DNA from: Promerops cafer
Taxonomy: Eukaryota > Chordata > Aves > Passeriformes > Nectariniidae
NCBI GenBank assembly: GCA_013398275.1
Contig: VZSE01001842.1
Location: 1-64,000 of the forward strand
Direction of reading: 5' to 3'
DNA length: 64,000 nucleotides
In this document: positions 25,201-38,900 of the stretch, in pieces
Layout: each line of letters begins with the position of its first letter
Position numbering within the stretch: position 1 is the stretch's first letter
Position numbers and translations under genes: made by a program
The notes under the pieces: model-generated
The model's database searches: none
Told to the model about the DNA's origin: nothing
Seen by the model: only the letters and a program-made list of their open reading frames with translations

Positions 25201-28200
25201 TTGGAGCCAGTTCTGATGGTAATGTTGAGGCTTACAGGACAGCCAGACTTCAGGGGTTCATTTCTTAATGAAACAACATCTGGAATAGCACAAGATTTAT
25301 TATTTTCTTGAACTTGAAAACTTCGGCCATACTAATGGTGAAACACATTAAATCTTAACAAATCAGTTCTAGAGAGCTGCTAAATTTAGAAAATGCTGAA
25401 AGAGATACAGTGCTTTTTTTGATACCTTTTTTGTATCTTTTGTTCTCTCTGTCAGTCTATTTGTACCTGCCTACCTGTCATCCCTGCTCAGGACAGCTAC
25501 TCTCACTCCCTGCCTTTCATATTCCTTCCTCTTCCCGCTCTTCTTCAGTGCAGCCAGGCTGGCGCTGGCTTACCCGCAAGTAACTGTGGAATTAATTAGC
25601 CTGAGATCTTGCTACAGAACAAAGGACTGGGGTTTGCTGCAGACAATGAGTAGATCAGAGTAGCCTGTTGTAGGAATATGCTGCAGCTTTGCAGCACTGC
25701 TGAGTGTTTTGTTCTTGCACCAAATCCCATCAAAACAGCTTTTCTCAGGTTTTGGTCACCTCAACTCAAATGTGTGCTTAGCTCTCATAATGTAATTTAT
25801 TTTTATATTTTTTACCAGCTGACTTTTGCCAGTAGATGATTTTGTGTGTGTTCTGAATTCACTTTTAAAGTCAAAGGGGAAAGAAGGAACCTGAAGGAGG
25901 GAGAAAGGCATTTCAACACCCTTTCAATCCATGTCATCAGGGTGTGTTGCAGAGGTTTCCAGGCAAACCCCATTTCAGTGTCTGATAACTGCTCAGCGCT
26001 AATGGAGCTGCTCTGGTCCACACCCAGTGTTGGTGTTGGGGAGCCTGCCCCCACATCAGCCTGTAAAAACTAGCAGGCAACAGGGATTAATGCGTGTGTT
26101 GAGTTGTTCCTGCTGATCCATGCCATGTCATACCTGCTGGGAATGTGCAATAAGTTTGTAGATATTTCCACAAAGAAGGATCAGTGCTGTGCTCGGTGTG
26201 ACTGGCATGCTTGGGGTGGAACCTCCTGCCTGTCCTGTGAGCTCATGAGGAGAGGGCAAATGTGCTCTGGGCATGATGGGCTAGGTAGGAAAGTTCAGTG
26301 TGTAGTACAAGGCTTTATTAGCATTTTTTATTTTTTCTTGTAATCTGCAAGAGCCCCAATTGCCGGTTGTTACACTGAAAAACAAAAGATTAGGTAAGTG
26401 GATGTATCCTGATCCTCGTTTCTGGGATGCCTATCGAGGTGCCCCAGGAGCAAAGCTGTGAGAATCAGGAACGCTGCTTGTGAGATGCAGGGAAGCAGTA
26501 TGTTTGCCTTCTCCAGCAGCAAGTGATTTATGGTTACCCTTGTGCATTGTTTTCAGAGCAGGGTTGTCTGGTTCCCTAAAAAAGGTTCTTTGCCTCCAGA
26601 CAGCGGTGGAGGAATTAATTTTGGCCCAAGTACTGTCTCCCTGCTACTCTGCAGCACTCTAGAGCTGCCTGCTTTCCTCCTGGCCTTCAGGCCAAAGTCC
26701 ATGATCATGCAGACAGTGTTGCAATGTCCACCCTACAAATATTATTAGTGATAGGGACTCTAAATTAAACTGTAAGACCTTTTCCCTGCAGTGTCTTCCA
26801 GGGCTGTGTGAAATGTTGTCTGCTTGAACAATACAAGCTTGACAGACCAGTTTCACCTTCTGATTTGTGAACCAAGTGGAATATTTTTCTCCCATCTTCC
26901 CTACCCTTAATATTTATTTAGGTCTGAATTAATACCAGACCCTGGGGGTTTTTTCCCTCTCCTTTTCTTCTTGTCTGAGTTGCAATAGCCATAGTTTGCA
27001 AATGATGAGAGGGCAAGCAATGGCAGCAATAATTGCATGTCAAGATTTAAGGTGTCTGATCTTTTTATTGAAGGTGGCAAATATTTCTCATGAGGAATGA
27101 ATTTCTCCTCTTGTCTACTATTTCACCCTTCTCCATTTCAGAGTTTTATGCCATGCTTGAGTTTTTTGGGGGTTTTTCCCCTTGGATTTAAAAAAGCCCA
27201 ACAAGATAGTAAACTAGGTCTTGCCATGTCAGCCCTGTCAAGCCTGCAACATATTTCGTGCATGCGTGTTTTGGCAGCCTGAAAAATAACAGTCCACAAA
27301 GCATTAACTTATTTTTGATAATGAGATGATCGTGGATGTTACTGTTTAACTACAATGTTGCAGGGTTTTTTACGTGTGGCTTCTATTTACAGTGCTTAGA
27401 CCAGTTCTGAATACAAATTTGATATCTAGTTTAACTTTTTTAGTTTGGTTGCAAAGCCAGTCCCAGCAGCACGCACCTCATCCAGAATAAACATGGCTGT
27501 CGACTGAAAACTGAGGAATGGTACCCAAATGCCACTTTTCCATGTGTGTGTCTCAGTCCTAGGGATGGGCGTGGTGGCTCATGGTCTTTTCACACAGCCA
27601 GAGGGAGGCAAACAGCTACAAGGTCTTACAGCAAAGACTAGATTGAAAATTAAAGTCAGTTTTGTGGTGAAGTCTTCTAATCATGTCAGAATACGTGTAG
27701 AAAAGTTACTTAGTTGCAGCACAGAGATGTAAAAGAGATATTGTAATACCCTGATGCTGCTCTGTGGAAAATTATTAATATAGTATTATGAATACTGTGC
27801 AGGAAAGCTGCTAGCAAGATTTTGTATCTCCCAGCTCTTTGATGTTAGATGACATTATGGAGTTGGGAAAAACCAAGCAGATCACATCAGCTGAGAAACA
27901 AGTTAGTTGACTAATCTGTGGATGGCGAAGGCTGGAAAAGATCTAAATGTCTCAGAATAAAGGGAACTCCTACTCAAAATAAAAGAAGTAGTGATGGAGA
28001 AGTGGGTGGTGCATGGATGCTACTAAAGTTGATTTAATCATGTTGAGTATTCAGAAGACTGTCATACGATTAACAAATCATATTTTAATTGTTAGCATAT
28101 TAGCAATTACTATTTACTTAGCAAACTTCCTTCTTCCCTCTCTTAATGGCAAAAAGAAACAGATCTGTGATGAGAGCAAGTCTGGGAATAAAAGAGCTAA

Positions 28201-31200
28201 TTGTTCCTGACTGAAGTGTGAAGTTGAAGGGTAGATGAAATTTTTCAGCTCTGCAGTGCATTATGCAGGGGGCATTATCTTGAGATTCTCTTGATGTGCC
28301 CAGTGGAGAGCTTGGAGGGTCTTTTTTGATTTTGGCATAGATTAAGGAACAACTTAGTGCAGAACACTAAATTTAAAATCTTTTCCAAGTTAGTTTGCTG
28401 GCACTGAAATTGAGTCAATGTGTGTCCTTTTGCGTATTTGAAATTCTGAGCTTGCTTTGTGACTGTAATGTTGCTTGAGCCTTCTCTTCACCCTGGGGAT
28501 ATGTCCCTTAGAGGTGAGCCATGACTGAAAGGCTTTAGAAAGGCTTTTCAGCTGCCTGGGGGGGAATGGAGCCGTGCACATATTACTTGTGAGCAGGACA
28601 GCATCTCCCTGTGGGGCACAGTGGGCACAGCCTGCTTAGTCTGAGGTAATTAATGTCAGAGGCACTGTGTCTCTGCCTCTCCAGTTTCAAGCAGCTTGAG
28701 GAAACCTGTGCCTTAGGTTTCCCATTATCATGACAGAGTCCAAGTTTTCACACCAGGAGGAAGTGCTGTGTTCTGTATCGGTGCTCACACAGTAATGCGT
28801 GGCACCGAGCCTTTGTGCTTTATTTTTAAGGCTGAAATACCAGACTAAAAAAATATGCACTTAAAACACTAATGCAGAAATTACACAGCTGAGACGTGCA
28901 TATCAGAAAATTGTGGTTTTGAAGGAGATGTATTTCAGCAACTTAAACTATGTTAAACTTCAGAAACCATGAAGGAAACTTGTGAAGTCCATGGTTATGC
29001 AGTCCTGTACTACTTTGTGGGGATGAAAGCTGTTTTCATAGGTTCGTATTATGCTGCATAATCTAATTATATCTTTCTTGGAAGACAGCTAAGCACATGT
29101 CCCCTGGCTCATCTGCCACCCTCTCTTTTTCTCCCCACTCCTCTCCCTCCCCATGTCCTTAAAACCTTTGTCCCTGTGGTAGTATCAAAAGTTGTTCCTT
29201 TGCTTTACCTTTCAAGTGGTGCAATGCCCAGGTGGTCAGTCATGTCCGTAGTTAAAACAATCTGACAGTTTCTGTGTACATGACCTTGTGTTCACTGTTC
29301 ACAAGTCATTTTTCTGGGCTGCAGTTTTCCTTGCCAGGTGTCTGCTGTGGTCAGAAATGGTTTTCTGGTTTCTGAGAATGAAAAGTACAGAAAATGTTGT
29401 TTCCACTGTAAGAAAAACAGATTGGATAAGAAATGGAACCAAACAAGCCCTCGCATCTGTTGAGTTAGCAAGCTCAGTTGTATGGGTATAGGAACTCCAG
29501 GTTTGTTAGGAGTGGGAAGAAGGCAGATGTTGAGCTAAAGGTCATACTGTGGTACCAGCAGTATTTCTCTTGACACCTGAGTAAAAGTTCTTGCAAATCT
29601 GGATGATTATAAACCTCTCAAAATACCAGTGTGTACTTGCTCAGTAAAAGTTTTGTTTTGAAGTATCGAGGTTCTAAGCACTTAGGCACTGGTCCACGAT
29701 TTCAGCAAAAGCATCCACTTATGATAAAGCTGAACATTGTTTGATGTACTTGGCTTTTAGAGGTCTAGCACCATACAGAGAGGAAGTAGCTTGAAAGTCA
29801 GGTGTTGACTGTGTGTTGGGTTGAGGCATTCCAGTGTAGGTGTGGTGGAGGCTTATTTGAGTGGCTGTTCAAAGAAAACAAACAACAAAACATCTCAATA
29901 GCTGGTTCGTTGTTTTTCTCGTGTGTTGTGTTTTTAATGACTCTTCTGGTTTCCAGTCCACTTGTGTGTGATTAAAAACATAAGGAAAGTTGTCTTTTTA
30001 AGAGGTTTGGTTCTGAGTGTGGCTGGTAAAATAAAAGATAAAATTATTAATTTTTATACCTTCTTCTGAAGTCTTCCAGGATTAATTATATTAATTTTTT
30101 ACTCTACTTAACGTTCTTATTTTCAAATGTGATCTTGATATTTCCACCCAACTGGTTGTACTGATGGTCACAAAAATGCCACATGTCCTCAAGAACACTT
30201 TATTGAAACTTAAAATACAGATTGGGAGTATTTTGCCCAGCTGTGATCTCGAAGGAGAGGCACCCTTACTCTGAACCCTGAAGGTTAAATAGCTTAAATG
30301 CTCTCATGCTGCCATGACTGAGAAGGAGATACAGAGATGCCTGTGGCACTAAAACCCACCCAGCTTTAGGTGTTGCAGTTGGGGCATCCCTCTGGGAGGC
30401 TTCTTCTGCAACCTCCCTTGTGTGGTTTTACTGCACACTTATTTCCTGTAGACTTGAGCATCACACCACTTTCTGGATCTCATGCACTTTCTTTAAGATT
30501 AAATGCTGCCAGAGTGTCATTTTTGCAGGGCACTGAAAAGGGAGGAGAGAAATTATGTCCTGTAGCAGTCTAGAGGGAAATCTTGGTACAGTGGTGTCCT
30601 GTGGCTGTAATTATGATACTACTCAGATTATTCAGTTCTGTGAAAAGGAATTACTGGTAGGTATATTGTATTAGAACTACTGACTGCTTTGCTTTCCTAT
30701 TTGTTTAGAGCTTTTTTTGATAGTGCTTGGTCTGCTGACTTAGCGCTTTTCCTCTAGGAATAAGTCCCTGGAGACTGTTCTGCCTTTATTTTTTTTTTTT
30801 TTTTTTTTTTTAAATGTATTTCCTATGAGAAACAGAACTGTATTTTTTTATTATTTTATTATTTTTAAAAATAACTTTGGTTCAGGTTGTTGGGGGGTTT
30901 TAGAAAAAAAACCACTAAGGTAATATGAAGGCATCACAGATTTCAAGTCTCACTGAATAAGGTGTTTGTATGGAAGATGGATTCTAGCTCTGTGTGGGGT
31001 AAATTGACAGGGTTTGGTTATAAAAAAGTGAAACAGGAAGGAGAGGAACAAAGGAAGATGAGACCCAGCATACCTCAGTGATGAAAAATCGATTCTTATT
31101 TTCATTTATTGGTCCTAAAATCATTCCCTAATGAGCAGGCAAGCTGGTGGCTTTTCCCCAGGCAGGGTTTGCTGCTGCTGTGACATACGTGATATGTAGA

Positions 31201-34200
31201 GGACAGGGCTCCCCAAGTGGGACCTTCACTCAAGGGACTGGGAGGTCATAGGTGGTGTGTGAGGCATCGAGATGGAGAGTGCAAAGGCTGACACAGCAGC
31301 CAGGTGCTGCCTGGCTGGGGAAGGACCAAGGCTGCAGCTTCATGCCTGGCTTAGGGCCTTCCAAGGCAGCAGCTCTGGTGATGCTCTGGTCTCTTATTGC
31401 TGAAATCACTGCAAAGAGCAGTCACAGCAGAGCTGCAGCAGACTGTTGGAGGAAGGGGGTGCTTTCTTTCAGCAGCAATCCGAGCATCGAGCATTGGAAG
31501 CAGACTGTGAACCCACAGTGTGGGAAGAGGGGGGTGTGTCCAGTGCCCCTCTCGTGGGCTTTTTGTGCCAGACTCTGGGTTAGCGTTGTACCAGAGCATC
31601 TCTCCTGCTTTCTCATTGCTCCTTTTTGGGACAGAAGGGTCTGCCTTGCATATCTCATGATGTGGTGGTGAAGGTAGAACCAGCCAAATTCTCAACTGGA
31701 ATCTTACCTTTTAGCAGTGGGTATTCAGTGTGCTTAGGTACCACAGACAGCCTTATGGCCACTGGAGCACAAGGGCTTTTGAGACAAGAGCCCTTAATTC
31801 AGACAGCTTGTGTTTGTAGTTGCAAACATGCAGCAGACTTTACTTTTAAAACTTATAGCAGTGCAAATACTCATGCACTCCATGTCCAGGTTTTCACCCC
31901 TTGTAAAGAAGTTACATGATGGTTACTATTTGGGTGTGTTAGCTTTTGCCAGGTGTCTTCCCAAGCATTCCATGTTTTAAATAGTCCTCCATCTTGCCAT
32001 GAATTATAGTGAGTCACAGCATGGGTAGTGACTCACTGATACCAGTTAAACATTAGGCTCCTCAAGGTGTGACTCCTTCAGCTTTGACCAAAAAATCCAG
32101 TCACAATATGAAAAAAACACTTGCAATGTATTTCACATCTGCATAGGTGGCAGATGTTGCTGTACTACTATGACAAAGAAGATTTTGCTCTTTAATATTC
32201 CTTTTCCACCAACATATTTTAAATATAGTTTTTTTTTGTTTTGGCATAACAGTACAGTTCTTTTTGTTTAGCAAGTCACTCTATCTGACCTCCTTCTTGT
32301 ATTGGGAGGATGAATGCAGGACAGAAAAACATACAAAACCCAGGGGCACACAGAGAAATCCCAGGGAAAGTTTAGGAGCATTCTTTCTTCAGGCTTGGCA
32401 CTGTCAACTCCCAAGTGGGATACCAGGGGATTCAGCCAGAGCAGTTATAGGATTTAGTGTTTTCCCTGCTTGTAACAGATTAATCTACCCTTTGCAAGGG
32501 GTGGTAGGGGATTACTGTCCAGTCTTCAGCCAAAACAATCTCCCACTGCAGATTTACTTGGAGTGCCACTTGAACTGTCATCAGCTCTGCCCACTCGAGT
32601 GTTTTGTTCTGCATGGGAACTTGTCACTCCTTTCTCCTTGAAACAAATCTGAGTGTCATCTTTGCAGGATGAAACTGCTGGTGCTTGGAGCAGGACCTGC
32701 CATGGCTCTGGGCACAGCTGTGCCGTGTGGGCACGTGTCGGCTCTGTTCCGCTCTGCTGAGCCCAGGTGTATGTAAGGGGAGAGGCAGCACTGATGTTGT
32801 ATAAAGGTTCCTGCTTTATTTCTAGCTCTTCAAAGCTGAGGCTTTTCCATGGGGAAGGGAAGGAGGAACACAGGTCTCTGGCAAAATCTCAGTGCTTTCA
32901 GACAAAGCTTTGCTGGTTTGCTCTGCTGATGTGTTAAGATATGTGGGGATGATATGCTCGCTATTAAATATGTATTTTGTCCTATTAATGTCATCTTTAC
33001 CTGAGGCTGCTTTTGACTCCAGCATCCATTTTTCTTCTCTCTCCTTATTCTCATCTCCCTTTGCAATTTGAATGCCCTGGTGGCACCTACCACTGTCCTG
33101 CCAAATTTATTTTGGGTAACTGCTTCATGGTGACCTCTCTCTGGTTTGTGACAGCTGCCAGAGGAGAAACCAGGATATAATTCTGCTCTTAGTACTGAGC
33201 AAATAATTTGAGGTCATGGCAGATTCTCTGGAATTGTGTGTTAAAGCAACTGTTGATATATTTCACTATTTGTGTATTTACAAATTTGGAGGGTTTTGCA
33301 GAGGGAGATATTTTGGGAAGGTCAGGGGCTGCCTGGTTTGTCAAGAGTCTGCCCGAGTGGGCTTGGAGGATCAGCTCCAATTTCTGCTGACCTGCAGTGA
33401 GTGCTTGACAGAGGACAGGAAAGGGCCAGATACAGGGTTTGCAAGGAAATAGATGTTTTTGTTTTGAGAGCAGATGGGGAGTTGGACAATAGCCCCAAAA
33501 ACAAACAAACAAAGGATGACTTGCAGATAAGTTATGGAAAGGAGTGGGTGTGTTTCGGGCACCACTGAAGGACGAGCTGATAGACTGACTTTTCTCCTGC
33601 TTTTAAACTCTTGCTCTCTGTGCCAGTGTGCCAGAGGGGTTTGACATCTGTTGTCCTGGACTGAAATTTCACAACAGCCCTTCAGGAGATTTTGGCTCTT
33701 CCAGCCATGAGCCTTTGCCTACGTGTAATCTGTACTGCACATTCCCTGCCTGCAGCTTGCGTGAGGGCCGGCTATCACTGGCTAGCAACAGCAAGCTGTG
33801 AAAATGGAAAGGCACCAGGGTATCTCCTTTTTCTTTTTGCACTTGGAGGACACTACTGTTCCTCTGATATCAATTAACAGAAAAACAAATGATGATTGAA
33901 TTTTTTAATCTGTTCTTGTATAAACATGAATATTTTTAATAAACTTATTTTTTTGTCTACAAAAAAAAATGGTTTCTCAGTTTTAAGCAGCATATACACC
34001 TTCTGGATTGTGAAAATGAACCTGGAGAATTTTCAAGCCTGCCTCTGCCTCAGATGTATCTTCTGAATTTTGTTTTGTTTGCAGCTTGTCTGGGCAGATA
34101 TTTTTGTTTGCTAGCTGGAGATTGGTTCTAGAATTGCTAGTATTAATAATTGCATTTCCTCTACTTGCTTCTGAAAAGTCAACATTTTTGGAGAGCAATC

Positions 34201-35833
34201 CACAGTGCCTTCCTGAGTTCTTCGCTGCAAATTATTCATAGCTATTTGGTGGAAAAAATCCTTGCTCATACTACTTGCTTGTGGTTCTTTAATGCCTCCA
34301 GTCTGTAGGGTGGAAGATGAGACATATATGTCCCAGCTTCTACAAATCAGTGCAGCAGGGAACTCAAAATACATTTAACTTAAACAAAGAGCCTGAGCCT
34401 GAGTGCTGGCACATTTCTTTTGGCCACAAAATTGCTATACCTCTCGGTGAGATGGTATATTGTAGTGAGGACATCTGTGGTGTTGGACCAGAGGGCTGAG
34501 TCTTGCCTTGTTTGTGGAAGGGCTGTGCGTCATGGAAATGCTTAAAAGTGCAGTGCACCTAATTGAACTCTTTGAGGGAAGCTTTTTTTGAAGTTGCATC
34601 TGACTTTTAAAAATAAATTGCATACTTTTACTTTGTGTTTTTGGGTATGAAACCTCAGTTACTAGTGTCAGAAAGGCTGCTACTATTACATTACACACAA
34701 ACAGCCATTTATTCTGCAAAGTTTCAATTCTGGAGTATCTAACTCTCCAAAGTTAGCTGTACTTATTTGTCATGAAAAGTGTGTGGCTGCCATTACCATC
34801 AATATTTGAACACTTCACAAACCATGGGCAAACATATCCTCTTACATTTATTCAAGAGTATAATAGTAACTATCCACACTTTACACATAAAAAAGATTAT
34901 GTTACATGACTGAGGGCAATGAGGATGTTGGGCTAAAGCCAGGAATTCAGTCTGGTTCTTCTGGTTTCCTCTGCCTCAGAGGAAAATGGCTTGGAGTTTA
35001 GGGAAGCCTCACTAGAAACCTTGTTGTTCCTATCTTTCTCGTGGGGATGAGGCAGTGCCCTAGTGACAGGTTGCCTGAAATGGTCCATTTCCCCATTCTT
35101 TGGAGAGAAAGGTTAATTTCAGTATTAGAATAGCTTTATTGTGGAGATTCAGATCCTGTCCAGTCTCTGAGCTGTGAAAAGTCACTGTGGGGCTGCTGTC
35201 CCAAGAAGTTGCACGGCTGCACTGGGACTCCCAGCTGCTCTGTCCTGCTCCATGCCAGCACTTGACCCGACAAGCTGTGCCTTTATTCAGTCTTCATCTC
35301 CCTTCCATCACTTTTCTGAAAGCGAAAGCATCTTGACACTGTGAGAGCTTGGAGGAAATGGCCATTAGTGACAAAGGAGCTGCTTTTCTCCATGTTTCCA
35401 AGCAGCCCTGAGGAGATTAATTGGAGCACTTGCTCTTAAATTGTCAGGCTTGCTGCTGGTGGGCTTCACGGGGCTCTGATAATTGTTGGGCTCTGGGGCT
35501 GGGATGGTGAGATGCTCCAGCAGCAGCAGTGGTACTGCCAGTGCCTGATGGAGATTTCCCCTTAGGCTAGTCTCCTGTGGCCTGGAGAGGGGGACCCTTA
35601 AGTGCTGGATATTGTCATCTTATAATTAAGGATCTGATAAAACTCACTGAGCTAAATGAGTCTTTGCTTTGCTTCTTGGGGTCTGGGGTTTGACTTGAGG
35701 GGGAAAGCTTTGCTTTGCCATTTCCTTGCACTTGTGGTAGGATTGACCTTTGGAAGAAGATCTACCCATCTTAGGATGTTTAATATCTGAGATATTTATT
35801 TATTTCAATTTACGTCTCTTTTTTTTCTTCCAG
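19203..35833 (+). other. SLC22A23: SLC22A23 intron 1
   Basis: This 16,631-base intron runs from the donor GTGAGA to the acceptor TTCTTCCAG. It contains homopolymer runs (T at 24893-24904, T at 30789-30811) and scattered short open frames with no recognisable domain. I saw no nested gene, tRNA or full-length mobile element. A possible processed 3' end at 33938-33969 is weak. First introns of vertebrate genes often hold enhancers, but none is identifiable by eye. Confidence 0.85.
30789..30811. repeat. Poly-T run, 23 nt
   Basis: This is an uninterrupted run of T followed by further T/A-rich sequence to about 30866. It could be a retroposon tail in minus orientation, but I see no element body or target-site duplication. 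Confidence 0.85.
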
Positions 35834-35937
35834 TGGGATCTTGTTTGTGATTCTGCCTGGAAAGTCCACATTGCTAAATTCTCCCTGCTTGTAGGATTAA
35901 TCTTCGGCCACTTGATAACAGGATGTATAGCTGACTG
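35834..35937 (+). CDS. SLC22A23: SLC22A23 exon 2: TM2
   Basis: Exon 2 is 104 nt, the length I recall for the matching exon across SLC22 genes. It encodes residues 163-196 plus two bases of W197. It begins WDLVCDSAWKVHIAKF and continues into TM2 (about 174-195), ending GCIAD-W, the start of the conserved MFS loop between TM2 and TM3. The acceptor is a strong pyrimidine tract ending TTCTTCCAG and the donor is a full GTAAGT. Joining it to exon 1 keeps the VVSK-WDLVC junction known from mammals. Substitutions against the remembered mammalian protein are few, for example S for N after VCD and H for Y in FGHLITG. This is functional-looking sequence. Confidence 0.97.
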
Positions 35938-38900
35938 GTAAGTGAAAAATCTTTTAATGCAATGTAACTATAAGTAAATAACAGTATTAAATGTTGTTTT
36001 GATTGCCTTCTACTTTATATTCATTAGGAACCTTTGCATAATGATTTTTAAGGTTCTGAAAGAATCATGATGGACAAACAGTGTTAAAGTGTGTTAATTG
36101 GACCTGAGTAATTTATATCAAGCTAAGTAGCACAAACTATTTGATATTTGGCTTACTTGTTTCCCACTGACACAATCTATTGCTGCTGTAAAGCTAGTAT
36201 AGAATTAAGTGTTTTCTAATCATACAAGTGAAACCTTTAGCTCAGGGTTGGTTTTTGTTTTCTTAACCAAGCATGAGGACCAAAAGAAATTGGAAGCAGC
36301 ATTGATTTCACTGAATACATGACTAATGTAATGTCAACCCTGTGCTTACACAGTACCTTTTGGTGAGTTGAAGGCTGTTTTTTGCAAACCTTTCAATTGT
36401 TCTTTTTTCAAAGTTCTTGTTAGGCAAACGTGATGTAGTGTTAAGGATTTGCTGATTTATATGCTACTAGTATTGGGGTATTAAACTTAAAAAGAGTAGA
36501 TCACAGTTCCTTGAATTGAGGCAGTTAAAACATTATTGGGTACCCCAATGATGCTGAGGATTCAGCTCTAATTTAAAAACATGATCTTGTAGTGCAGAAG
36601 AGGGGGAGAAAATTACATGGATCACTCAAGTGATTTCAGTGGAAACTTGAAGCTTCTGCAACAATAGCTCTGCAGTGCTGTCCCAGTCACTTCAGTGCCT
36701 TCCAGCATAGTTGCCAGTGTTGGTGCTTTTAAAGGCCCCAAGTTAACTCTTTTGCCATTCATTAAAACAGGAAAAGAAGAAGAGTTGCCTATCAGGGAAA
36801 TCTTACAAAACCTCAGCAACTCACCAGTCAGCTGGGAGAGAAAAGGCCCCCTGCAGCTCTGCAGTAATTTGGATCAAGCATTCCTAGCAAAGTTACATCT
36901 TAATTGCTGAATAGTCACTGAAAATTTTTGGGCAAGAGACTAATCATGACTTTTCAGTGAAGGAGGGAACATGCATGAAATGCAGTTGATTTTGATAAAA
37001 GTACCACAGTAAAACAGGGCTCTAAGAACCCATAGAAAGTATAGAGGAGAAATGAATGAAGGATCTTGCTTGGCTTTCCTAAAATGGAATCAGTGTGGAG
37101 AAAGCAGACTTATTACCAAGTTAGGAAAGTGCTGCTATAATTGACAAATAAGCCACAAATAAGTGAACAACTTGTTGCCTAAGGCACTGGCTTTGAGAGA
37201 GATCTGCAGTGAGCAGATTTAATAGCTCTCTGCCACCAAAAGGAGCATCCTGTGCTTCCATCCATTTCTGTCCCCAGTGTGTACTTTGTGCTGCCACATG
37301 AGCTTGTTGGACCCCTCTGCAAGCTGCTTAGCTGAGCTAATGCAGCATAAAATTACCCTGATTTTCAAATATCTAGAAATGTCTAGTGAATTTAGGAGAA
37401 TTGGTTTCCAGCTGTGGTGCAAAGGAGAGAAAGGGTAACTTGGTGGCTGGAGGGAACACTGACCCTTTTGTGGATGACTAGAATGGACATGGTTTGCTGC
37501 CACCAAAGCTGATTCTCATACTCCTGTTTGGTCCACATTGCCAGCTGATGCACCTGACACAGCAGGACTCCTGTGCTCAATAGGTTTTCTGTCGCTGAGC
37601 AGTAGCATTTGGGGCTGGTAGAAGAAGACCTAAATAGAATTTACTTTGCTATTTAATCACAGCCTGAATTTCTGCTAAGGTGTGGGGTTGTGTAAAGAGG
37701 TGGATACAAAGGGGTTGTACAGATTGTACCTCATAGAAAGAGAAAATGAGGGAAAAAGGGATGTCATTCCCAAGCAAGAGCCATGGAGATTAAACAGAGT
37801 AATGCATAAAAAGTGTTATAAAAATATCTGTTTTCATTTCACTTATATGCCACTCTCCAGTTCAGATAATTAGAAGATGTTTTGGGGTTTTTGTGCCATT
37901 AGGGACTTTGCTTTTCCTCTTTGAAAGAAGCTTTAAAGCTGAATGAGGCAAAGGCATAGACTGTATTAAGGCAATTTGCTAAGTAAACTGAGTGCTCAGT
38001 GTTCAAAACACAGTAGGTGTGCACACCACTCTCTGTAGTGTGGACAGCTCTGTGTGGAAAATCTACAGGAGGAAGGTCTGCAAACGTGCTCGGCTGTGGG
38101 AAGACCAGCTGTGTCCAATGCCTGAATAAGTTACTTGTTCCACAGGCAGAGAGTGCTGCTGGCATTTCTGCCTGCTCTGGACAGAGCCTGTTGAGGTTTG
38201 TGTGGAAAGTGTTCCCCTGGAGCAGGTGGGCATGATGTTCACGTGGCACCAAGACAGTAGGTCTGAACCTCTCATTGCCCTGTAGTGCCCCTGCTTTGCA
38301 CCTGCTCTGGTGCTTTTTGGAGTCTTTGAGTCAGTTCCAGTCCCAAAAGCAAGAGTGAGCCTGCAAAGAATGGCATGGGAAGAGCAATTTGATCAGCTGT
38401 TGGAGCAAAGCTTGGTTATCTCAGGGTGGCAAGGTACATGCGTAGGAGTATGGGAAGAGCAGGTCTTGTCCTCAGTGCCTACTGTCCCCTGTGGTGCAAC
38501 TCTGACATTAGGAATATCTTTTTGATGCATTTGCTTATCATACCGTGTGGGGGCTGCAGATTCTTCAAAAGCCTGGGGTTGCTTGTATCCCTGGTTATTT
38601 ACCTGTGCAGGCAGTGTTTAGCATTTGATCTAGATAATAGCATGCAGTGTAGGTTGAGACTTCTGTGGTACAGTAATCTCTCTCTGGAACAGTTTGGATA
38701 GCAGCAGATAGCATCCTGGGGCTGTTTTACCAGGGAAATTGTGTATGGTTTAATTTCTCACAAGCATTTCCATGTACTGGTAGACAGATAATTCTGTCTG
38801 CGTATAAAAGGCACTTTTTTATGCTCTAAGACACTATTCTGTCAAAACACTGCTGGATCACCAAATATATGGCTGATAGCTGCCCTGGAGCTTTGTTTTT

